A stretch of DNA of 64,000 nucleotides from Jiulongibacter sp024742395 (GTDB lineage: Bacteria; Bacteroidota; Bacteroidia; Cytophagales; Spirosomataceae). This document shows positions 42,702 to 49,532 of the stretch, one piece after another. The position numbers and the translations under genes are program-made. The stretch lies in NCBI GenBank assembly GCA_965249455.1, contig OZ252236.1:2914001-2978000 (forward strand), given 5' to 3'. A model generated the notes under the pieces. The model did not search any database. It saw only the letters and a program-made list of their open reading frames with translations, and had not been told where the DNA came from. Numbering within the stretch: the first letter of the stretch is position 1; the number at the start of each line of letters is the position of its first letter.

Positions 42702-43709
42702 ATGAACGACATTAAAGTTGCAATTAACGGATTTGGAAGAATCGGACGTTTAGTCTACAGACAAATTTATGATATGCAAGGTATTGATATCGTGGCTATT
42801 AACGATCTTACTAGCCCGGCTACCTTGGCTCACCTTTTGAAGTACGATACAGCTCAAGGGAGATTTGACCAGGAGGTGAAGGCTACAGACAGCAGCATCA
42901 TCGTAAATGGCGACGAAATAAATATATACTCTCAGCGTGACCCATCACAGATTCCTTGGGCTAAGCATGAAGTAGATGTTGTTTTAGAGTGTACTGGTTT
43001 CTTTGCCAGTGACGAGAAAGCTTCTGCACATATTACTGCTGGAGCCAAGAAAGTTGTAATTTCTGCACCTGCTACAGGCGATGTAAAGATGATAGTTTAC
43101 GGTGTTAACCATGAAACATTGGATGGTTCTGAAACCATTATTTCTGGTGCTTCATGTACTACGAACTGTCTTGCACCAATGGCAAAGGCTTTAAATGATG
43201 CATTTACTATCAAATCTGGTTTAATGACCACTATTCACGCTTACACTAATGATCAAAATACTCAGGATGCACCGCACCCTAAAGATCTAAGAAGAGCAAG
43301 AGCTGCTGCTCAGAATATTGTTCCTAACACTACCGGGGCGGCCAAAGCTATTGGAAGTGTATTACCGGAATTAAAAGGAATTCTAGATGGTGCTGCTCAG
43401 CGTGTACCTACGCTTACAGGATCTTTAACTGAACTTTTCACGGTTCTTGATAAGAAAGTAACTGCTGAAGAAGTTAATGCGGTAATGAAGGCTGCTGCTG
43501 ACGAAAGTTACGGTTATACTGAAGATGAGATTGTAAGTTCTGATGTAATTGGTATTACATACGGATCACTTTTTGACGCAACTCAAACTAAAGTTCAAAC
43601 TGTTGGAGATACTCAAATTGTAAAAACGGTGAGCTGGTATGATAATGAAATGTCTTATGTTTCTCAATTAGTGAGAACAGTTAAGCATTTTGCTGGCCTG
43701 ATCGGTTAA
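42702..43709 (+). CDS. gapA: Type I glyceraldehyde-3-phosphate dehydrogenase
   Basis: 335 residues. Converts glyceraldehyde-3-phosphate, phosphate and NAD+ to 1,3-bisphosphoglycerate in glycolysis and the reverse in gluconeogenesis. NAD motif INGFGRIGRLVYR (8-20), catalytic Cys152 in SGASCTTNCLAP, HAYTNDQNTQDAPH with the catalytic His, and NIVPNTTGAAKAIG. The ending SWYDNEMSYVSQLVRTVKHF is classic. Own -7 box and a strong terminator (43732-43767). Confidence 0.98.
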   Translation: MNDIKVAINGFGRIGRLVYRQIYDMQGIDIVAINDLTSPATLAHLLKYDTAQGRFDQEVKATDSSIIVNGDEINIYSQRDPSQIPWAKHEVDVVLECTGFFASDEKASAHITAGAKKVVISAPATGDVKMIVYGVNHETLDGSETIISGASCTTNCLAPMAKALNDAFTIKSGLMTTIHAYTNDQNTQDAPHPKDLRRARAAAQNIVPNTTGAAKAIGSVLPELKGILDGAAQRVPTLTGSLTELFTVLDKKVTAEEVNAVMKAAADESYGYTEDEIVSSDVIGITYGSLFDATQTKVQTVGDTQIVKTVSWYDNEMSYVSQLVRTVKHFAGLIG

Positions 43710-43731
43710 TTAACATACTTTTGGTTTACGC

Positions 43732-43767
43732 AAAAGCCTCCTGTTTCAATGAGACAGGAGGCTTTTT
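43732..43767. terminator. Bidirectional terminator between gapA and trmB
   Basis: A 13-bp perfect stem (AAAAGCCTCCTGT / ACAGGAGGCTTTT), extended by partial inner pairing, with T-run on the plus strand and A-run at the left that serves the minus strand. Confidence 0.88.
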
Positions 43768-43795
43768 AGTTCTGAAAAGCAATGGAAATTAAGGT

Positions 43796-44452
43796 TTATT
43801 CTCTTAACAGGCACTTAATGTAGTTAATTGTATATCCTTTCTCTACCCAAAGTGACTCGTAATGAGTTTCAATACCATAATGATCATTTAATAATTCTGA
43901 ATTATATAGATCATTTGTATAAGCAATTACCTCAAAGTCGGGGTCTGATGCCAAATTTTCGAGACTGTATTCGTATAAGAAAGGACTATCAGTCTTCAGA
44001 ATAAATAAGCCACCAGGTTTTAGATACTTTTTGTATTCAGCCAAAAAATGCTCATTTGTCAATCGCTTTTTCTCTTCCTTGTCTCTTGGTTGTGGATCAG
44101 GATGTATGAGCCAGATTTCATTTACATCATTTTCGTTAAAGAACTCATCCATATATTGAATACCCGTGCGAAGAAAAGCGGCATTATCTAGACCTTTCTC
44201 CATGCACCTTTTACTACCTCTGGCTATTCTATCCCCTTTAATGTCAATTCCAATAACATTGATATCAGGTCTGTTTTCTGCAAGACCGACGGTGTATTCT
44301 CCTTTGCCACAGGCCAATTCAAGCACTAGGGGATTCTCATTTTTGAAGTATTCGGCCCAATTACCTTTTAAATTTGTATACCATTCTTTACCTCGTTCAA
44401 TGACATTAAAAGCCTTTTTATTGTGCTCAAAGCGATGTTGTTTCCGTCTCAA
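43796..44452 (-). CDS. trmB: tRNA (guanine(46)-N7)-methyltransferase
   Basis: 218 residues. Methylates G46 in the tRNA variable loop using SAM. Motif I LELACGKGEYTVGLAE, IGIDIKGDRIARGSKRCME, then NEIWLIHPDPQPRDKEEKKR and FILKTDSPFLYEYSLE are all typical of TrmB. It lies 3 nt downstream of folC on the same strand and is probably co-transcribed with it. Confidence 0.96.
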   Translation of the reverse strand: MRRKQHRFEHNKKAFNVIERGKEWYTNLKGNWAEYFKNENPLVLELACGKGEYTVGLAENRPDINVIGIDIKGDRIARGSKRCMEKGLDNAAFLRTGIQYMDEFFNENDVNEIWLIHPDPQPRDKEEKKRLTNEHFLAEYKKYLKPGGLFILKTDSPFLYEYSLENLASDPDFEVIAYTNDLYNSELLNDHYGIETHYESLWVEKGYTINYIKCLLRE

Positions 44453-44455
44453 TTC

Positions 44456-45754
44456 TTATAAATCGTTTAATTCTGCTACAAAATATGTACTTCCTCCTAC
44501 AAATATAAAATCATTAGTTTGGGCTCTTTTTTTAGCATAATCCAAAGCTTGATTGACATTGCCAAATGCCTTGGCATTCATAATGCTATTATTGTTAGCA
44601 CATTTTATTAGCTCCTGTGGATTTGCTGATCTTGGGGAATCAAATTCGGCGAAGTAGTAATTTGCCTTTTTAGGTAGTTTGCACATAATTTGATTCCAGT
44701 TTTTGTCTTTAGAAAACCCTAAAACTATATGTATTTCACTCTCATTGTACTCTTCAAATCGTTTAATTAAATATTCTATTGCTTCCGAGTTATGACCAGT
44801 ATCACAAATAATTAAAGGAGATTCCCCTATCTTTTGCCACCTACCTTTTAAGTTAGTATTGCTAATAGTATTAGCTAACCCTATTTTTAAGTGCTCATGA
44901 TTAATATTAAACTTCCCCTTTTTTCTTATTATTTGGAAGACTGTAAGCACACCTGCCAAATTGTATTGCTGGTAATTTCCATTTAAGTCAAGATTTTGAA
45001 TCCACTGAAAAGTTTCAGATTTATCTTTAACTATATAGTTAGTTAATCTATCTTGGTGTTTTTTCTTTGAAATTTCATAATGATCCCCTGCATACAATAT
45101 GAGGGAATTATTTTCCTGAGCAATTCTATTGAATACCGGAGCTGTCTCAGGTTGATATTCAGAGATAACAACAGGTACGCCTGGTTTTATTATGCCGGCC
45201 TTTTCTTTGGCTATTGCCTCTAGTGTATCACCTAATATCTCTGTATGGTCCAGACCGATATTGGTAATTAAAGATATAACCGGAGTGATAATATTGGTTG
45301 AATCTAATCTACCGCCAAGGCCTACTTCTATTATGGCAATATCAACTTTTTCTTCTGCAAAATACAAAAAGGCTAATGCTACAGTGACTTCAAAAAATGA
45401 GGGTTTAATTCTCTCTATTAAAGCTTGATGTTCAGCTATAAAATTGACGACAAATTCTTCTGGTACTTCTATACCGTTAATTCTGAATCGTTCTCTAAAG
45501 TCTTTTAGGTGTGGCGATGTATAGAGACCTGTTTTGTATCCGGCTTCCTGAAAAACGGAAGCTATCATATGGGAACTACTACCTTTCCCGTTGGTTCCTG
45601 CTACATGTATCGTATTGAATTTATTTTCGGGATGGCCCAAATCTTCACATAAAAGACGAATGTTTTGAAGGCCGTTCTTCAAAGCAGAATTACCCGACTT
45701 CTGGAAGGCGGGTAATTTGTTATATAAATATTCTACTGTTTCCTGGTATGTCAT
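44456..45754 (-). CDS. folC: Folylpolyglutamate synthase / dihydrofolate synthase
   Basis: 432 residues of the Mur-ligase fold. Adds glutamate to dihydropteroate and folates. ATP loop HVAGTNGKGSSSHMIAS (near 48-64), LYTSPHLKDFRERFRING, the metal-binding EVGLGGRLDSTNI and ITNIGLDHTEILGDTLEAIA, KAGIIKPGVPVV, and the C-terminal ICDTGHN. A -7 box lies at 45775-45782 and the mRNA would begin with a short hairpin (45761-45774). So folC-trmB appear to be transcribed separately from the upstream TonB-like gene. Confidence 0.95.
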   Translation of the reverse strand: MTYQETVEYLYNKLPAFQKSGNSALKNGLQNIRLLCEDLGHPENKFNTIHVAGTNGKGSSSHMIASVFQEAGYKTGLYTSPHLKDFRERFRINGIEVPEEFVVNFIAEHQALIERIKPSFFEVTVALAFLYFAEEKVDIAIIEVGLGGRLDSTNIITPVISLITNIGLDHTEILGDTLEAIAKEKAGIIKPGVPVVISEYQPETAPVFNRIAQENNSLILYAGDHYEISKKKHQDRLTNYIVKDKSETFQWIQNLDLNGNYQQYNLAGVLTVFQIIRKKGKFNINHEHLKIGLANTISNTNLKGRWQKIGESPLIICDTGHNSEAIEYLIKRFEEYNESEIHIVLGFSKDKNWNQIMCKLPKKANYYFAEFDSPRSANPQELIKCANNNSIMNAKAFGNVNQALDYAKKRAQTNDFIFVGGSTYFVAELNDL

Positions 45755-45760
45755 TTCCTA

Positions 45761-45774
45761 CGGGAATTGTCCCG
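45761..45774 (-). promoter_or_regulatory. 5' hairpin in the folC leader
   Basis: CGGGA - CAAT - TCCCG on the minus strand, a perfect 5-bp stem-loop starting about where transcription should begin and ending 6 nt before the ATG. Confidence 0.55.
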
Positions 45775-45782
45775 CAAAAATA
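45775..45782 (-). promoter_or_regulatory. -7 box of folC-trmB
   Basis: TATTTTTG on the minus strand, exact TAnnTTTG, 20 nt before the folC ATG. It suggests a separate transcript from the envelope cluster upstream. Confidence 0.55.
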
Positions 45783-45785
45783 GAC

Positions 45786-46712
45786 TTAATTGGTAATATT
45801 AATAGTAATTGTTCCTGTAGATCTTGAAGGAGGAGTACCTTGAGGAGAAAGAAAACTACTTAAACTTCTTTGAATATAAGATTTATAAAAGTTAGTAACA
45901 CTTGGGCTAACTGTTGAACTTTTGACCTGAATTCCAATTACATCACCACGATCATCTACTGTTACACTGAAAACAATTCTTCCTGTTTCTGAAGAAGCAT
46001 CTTTGGGAACACTTAAGGCTCGTTTACTCCATCCACTTAGACCTGAGATAGAGCTACCACCGCCTCCGGATCCAGGATTTCCATATAAACTTTTGCCATC
46101 CGGGGTCCCTCTTGGGTCGCCTTGATCACCTACGGCTCCGGGAGCTCCATCACCATTATTATTGCCTCCTATTCCGTCTCTACTTCCTGTGGTGCCGTTG
46201 GAAGTACTTCCACTACCAGACCTTTTCATTACAGATCCCTGATCTACAGATCTGGCCGGTTTTGGCGGGGCTGGAGTTACAGGAGCTGGTGAAGAGGATC
46301 TTGTTGAAGTAGAAGTGGTTGGTGTTTTTTTCATTACTACCGGCGAATCATCTACTTCAGATGTTACTACTGGTGGTGTTTTTTGTGTTCTTGTTTGCGT
46401 GTTCTGTCTTGTTGTACTAGGTTGAGGAACAGACGGTTGGGGTTTACTTACCGCCTTTTGACTTGTTGAATTGTCTGCGGGTTTTACATCATAGTTATTA
46501 GGTGATGTATTGGCTTTATTGGTGGTTTGAATATTGCCATAACCTGTAACATCAATTCCATAATTCAAGTCCACCCCCATGGCAATCTCTTCTTCGGGCT
46601 GCTCATAGACAATATTAAAAAAGATTAGGGCTGCTAAAAAAAGAACATAAAGGCCGGCACTTATAGCCAAGGCTTTCATTTTATGCTCATTACTATCGAT
46701 TACTAACTCCAT
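45786..46712 (-). CDS. TonB-like energy transducer protein
   Basis: About 308 residues from the ATG at 46712 (the frame is also open from a TTG at 46721). One N-terminal membrane helix (AISAGLYVLFLAALIFFNIV) follows a short cytosolic end. A long periplasmic Pro/Ser/Thr/Gly-rich spacer (about 55-225) includes a GSGGGGSSISGLSGW stretch. The C-terminal domain (about 225-308: GRIVFSVTVDDRGDVIGIQV, ending TGTITINITN) matches TonB-C. TonB proteins carry proton-motive energy from ExbBD to outer-membrane partners. Start lies inside the end of the HU/SPOR gene (20-nt overlap), so translation is coupled. No exbB/exbD nearby. Confidence 0.82.
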   Translation of the reverse strand: MELVIDSNEHKMKALAISAGLYVLFLAALIFFNIVYEQPEEEIAMGVDLNYGIDVTGYGNIQTTNKANTSPNNYDVKPADNSTSQKAVSKPQPSVPQPSTTRQNTQTRTQKTPPVVTSEVDDSPVVMKKTPTTSTSTRSSSPAPVTPAPPKPARSVDQGSVMKRSGSGSTSNGTTGSRDGIGGNNNGDGAPGAVGDQGDPRGTPDGKSLYGNPGSGGGGSSISGLSGWSKRALSVPKDASSETGRIVFSVTVDDRGDVIGIQVKSSTVSPSVTNFYKSYIQRSLSSFLSPQGTPPSRSTGTITINITN

Positions 46713-47820
46713 TTTCGTCAAAATAAACGGATTTTAATCCGGTGAATTCTTCAATTTTTTTAGACATTTCAAGGGCCTCTTCTACAGTAGTAACGCCTAC
46801 ATAGACCCTTCTCATATTGCTGACCTGTCTTATTTCTGCATTAAAGCCCGCAGATTTCATTTTTTCCATGAGGTTTTCTGCATTCTTTTTACTTCTAAAG
46901 ATTCCTGCAGCTACTTCATAGGGATATTTTCTTTCTTCTGAAGACTTTACTGTTTGTGCTGCCTGATTTTCTGATTCCGGGATATTGTTTTCCTTTAAGT
47001 TGTCTAATTGACTATCAAATCCATTTTCAGTAAATGACATACTATCTACCACTGCTAATGTATCGACTATATTCAAATTCTCATTATCCGCTATAGAAAT
47101 AGTGTTCTCCTTTTTTTGAAAGGGTTTGTGAAGAACAACGTAATAAAGACCAATAAAAATTAAGAGTAATGGAAGAATATAAATTAAGTAGCGTAGCCAG
47201 GGAGCTTTCGTTTCTTCTTCATAATACTCCACTTCAACTTCTTCATGAGGAGCCTCTTCTAAATTCTCATTGGATTCATAAGAAGGAGAATCTTCATTGC
47301 CAGATATATGCTTTTCTTCAATAATGGGCACAAATGCTATTTGATTCTCCTTTAAAGTTGAGGCATCTTCATTCTCTTCATCCTCCTCTTCTTTGATTTC
47401 TATTGAATCGTAATTTGGTGCAACACTTTCATATTGCGAAGCCTGATGATAAAAATTGTATGTACTATCTATATCTCCTACTAACTTATCGTTAGCAGAG
47501 CTTAATGAAATAAGATCAGCAATAACAATCTTAGTATTACTCTCAAGGCTTGATTTCAAAGAAAAAATAAAGTCTTTTAACTGCGAATCTATCTCAGACA
47601 GCCCAATGTGCTCTTTTTGTTTTATAAAGTTTAAAAACTTTTGATCCTCATCTTTATTCAAGAGGCCATTAAAAGTAAAAGTTTTGAAAGGTTCTATCAG
47701 CTTACCTTCATCTGTCATAGAGGCTTGAGAAAAAGAGGCAATAAAGGCTCCTAATCCCGGTACAATAAGGAAATCGAATTCGTGAAGAGATTCCTTTATG
47801 TACTTTTCAAAGTTTATCAT
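46693..47820 (-). CDS. HU-CCDC81 and SPOR domain membrane protein
   Basis: 375 residues in three parts. Cytosolic HU/IHF-like CCDC81 domain (1-130; NFEKYIKESLHEFDFLIVPG, LGAFIASF), a very acidic linker (about 140-205; EEEDEENEDAS), one membrane helix (about 211-232; YLIYILPLLLIFIGLYYVVL), and a periplasmic SPOR domain at the C-terminus (about 300-370; YPYEVAAGIFRSKKNAENLM). SPOR domains bind denuded glycan at division sites. The HU-like fold binds DNA in its relatives, but bacterial CCDC81-type domains are of unknown activity. Overlaps the TonB-like gene and follows the barrel gene by 17 nt. Confidence 0.88.
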   Translation of the reverse strand: MINFEKYIKESLHEFDFLIVPGLGAFIASFSQASMTDEGKLIEPFKTFTFNGLLNKDEDQKFLNFIKQKEHIGLSEIDSQLKDFIFSLKSSLESNTKIVIADLISLSSANDKLVGDIDSTYNFYHQASQYESVAPNYDSIEIKEEEDEENEDASTLKENQIAFVPIIEEKHISGNEDSPSYESNENLEEAPHEEVEVEYYEEETKAPWLRYLIYILPLLLIFIGLYYVVLHKPFQKKENTISIADNENLNIVDTLAVVDSMSFTENGFDSQLDNLKENNIPESENQAAQTVKSSEERKYPYEVAAGIFRSKKNAENLMEKMKSAGFNAEIRQVSNMRRVYVGVTTVEEALEMSKKIEEFTGLKSVYFDENGVSNR

Positions 47821-47837
47821 CGGAAAGCTATCATAGT

Positions 47838-49523
47838 TTATAAAGAGATATTTATCCCAGCTAAAAAGTTTAGCCCTTGCTGCGGATAATAAAGATACCT
47901 CTGATAATTCTTTCCGATTATGTTATTAAGTTTTACAAAAGCAGAAAACTGCTCACTAAACAAATAAGTAAACTCGGCATTCAAATCAGTAATGGCAGGT
48001 AACTTCACATCGTCAATAAGAAAGGGATCTATAGCAAATGTACTTCCAATATAGTAAAAATCAATATTGCTGACAATTTTATCAGAAACCAGAAATGTAT
48101 TACCTATTCTTCCTTCAAATGAAGGTCTGTGATATGGTTTTTCAAAATCTACCGTCTCGTAATACCAGTAATCAGCGGTTAAATTGGTTCTCCAAAACTC
48201 AACTGGCTGATAATTGAATTCGGCAGATACATTAACGAAGTCCGTTAAATTATCGTCATAATCTATTCTGAATTTATTCAGTCTATTGGCATTTTCATCA
48301 AAATCAGATTCTACATTGAAATAATAAAGATTTGAAAACTTACCATAGGAAGCCTTGAAGTTATAGGTTAAATTATTGACGATATCTCCTCTACTTCCAA
48401 TAAAATACTCTTGCTCCTTGGTAGTATTCAAAATTTCAACCTGAGGCCTTAACCATGCATTTTCATCAAACATCGTTCTTAAGGTATTTCTAATAACATC
48501 ACCATCGTATCCGGCAAAGAAATAAAATAAACCTCTGGTTTTATATGTTAAGGTGGCCGTTGGGAAGCCCTTTGTTACATTAATGTCATTAATCTGATCG
48601 TACTGATTTACCGCCTTGAAACCAAGTTTGGCATTGAAAGAATTAAAATCCAAATTAAACGAAGGCTCCACTCTAAAGAGGTTTCTCTTTTTAATTATTT
48701 GACTTGAATAATTATCTGTTATTTGTGTAACATAGGCTTCTGCACTCAGCATAGCTGTCAATCGATCTCTAATGACTGGGAAAGTAGTATTTAATTGACT
48801 ACCCCAATCAATCTCTTCTGCATCGAAATTGTCTGTAAGAGTATTAAGTTTTGTTTTTATGGTATAGTCAACTACAGGTTTTGGATTGGTATTTTCAAAA
48901 GCTACACCAAAATTAAATAGGTTAAGTCGTTGACGAATATCTTCTTTTGTATAGTCAGTATACCTGGTGGTATCATAACCGAAAAAGTGATAATTCCTTC
49001 TTTCATATCCTACGTCACCTCTTAGTTCAAAATTATTGGTATGGTACTTACCATCAGCTTTTATCTGATCTAAATTAATGCCTGAGTTAACCCCTTGAAT
49101 TGGGCCTCTTTTAGCCGCATTATGCAGTCCATAAAGTCCAAAAACAAGGTTTTGATCCTGATCGGAATTAATGAAAGTTTCTGCATAGAATCTACCGAAG
49201 TTTCCACCACCTATTTTTAGGTAGTTAGGGTAGCCAGTGCTTTTGGCTTTCCCTTTTCCAGCTTCATCTACAGGCGAAACAACATTAGGTTTAAACTCTA
49301 CTTCCTCTATACCTACAGGTTTCCTTTCGAAAAAAGTATAGACCATTTCGCGTTTAGAAGTAGTTTTTTCTTCCACAGGTATTTTTTCAAATACCCGGTT
49401 TTGTTTTTGAAGTTTTACTTCTCTTTCTTTCGTAATGGTAATTTCTTCATTACCAATTCCCTGGGCGGCAGCCGCTAAACTAATACTGCCGAAAAGCACG
49501 GTATTTATTAATTTCTTAGTCAT
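47838..49523 (-). CDS. Outer-membrane beta-barrel protein of TonB-receptor type lacking a plug
   Basis: About 561 residues with a signal peptide (KKLINTVLFGSISLAAAAQG). After an 80-residue polar N-terminal part (ITITKEREVKLQKQNRVFEK) there are many alternating strands, e.g. GGGNFGRFYAETFINSD, NNFELRGDVGYERRNYHFFG and AEAYVTQITDNYSSQ. The end QFSAFVKLNNIIGKNYQRY ... LAGINISL is that of a TonB-dependent receptor. No plug domain fits between signal and barrel. The upstream TPR stop at 49533 abuts an in-frame ATG at 49532; the ATG at 49523 gives the cleaner signal. Role unknown, possibly a partner of the TPR and TonB-like proteins. Confidence 0.78.
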   Translation of the reverse strand: MTKKLINTVLFGSISLAAAAQGIGNEEITITKEREVKLQKQNRVFEKIPVEEKTTSKREMVYTFFERKPVGIEEVEFKPNVVSPVDEAGKGKAKSTGYPNYLKIGGGNFGRFYAETFINSDQDQNLVFGLYGLHNAAKRGPIQGVNSGINLDQIKADGKYHTNNFELRGDVGYERRNYHFFGYDTTRYTDYTKEDIRQRLNLFNFGVAFENTNPKPVVDYTIKTKLNTLTDNFDAEEIDWGSQLNTTFPVIRDRLTAMLSAEAYVTQITDNYSSQIIKKRNLFRVEPSFNLDFNSFNAKLGFKAVNQYDQINDINVTKGFPTATLTYKTRGLFYFFAGYDGDVIRNTLRTMFDENAWLRPQVEILNTTKEQEYFIGSRGDIVNNLTYNFKASYGKFSNLYYFNVESDFDENANRLNKFRIDYDDNLTDFVNVSAEFNYQPVEFWRTNLTADYWYYETVDFEKPYHRPSFEGRIGNTFLVSDKIVSNIDFYYIGSTFAIDPFLIDDVKLPAITDLNAEFTYLFSEQFSAFVKLNNIIGKNYQRYLYYPQQGLNFLAGINISL

Positions 49524-49532
49524 GATCAGCAT

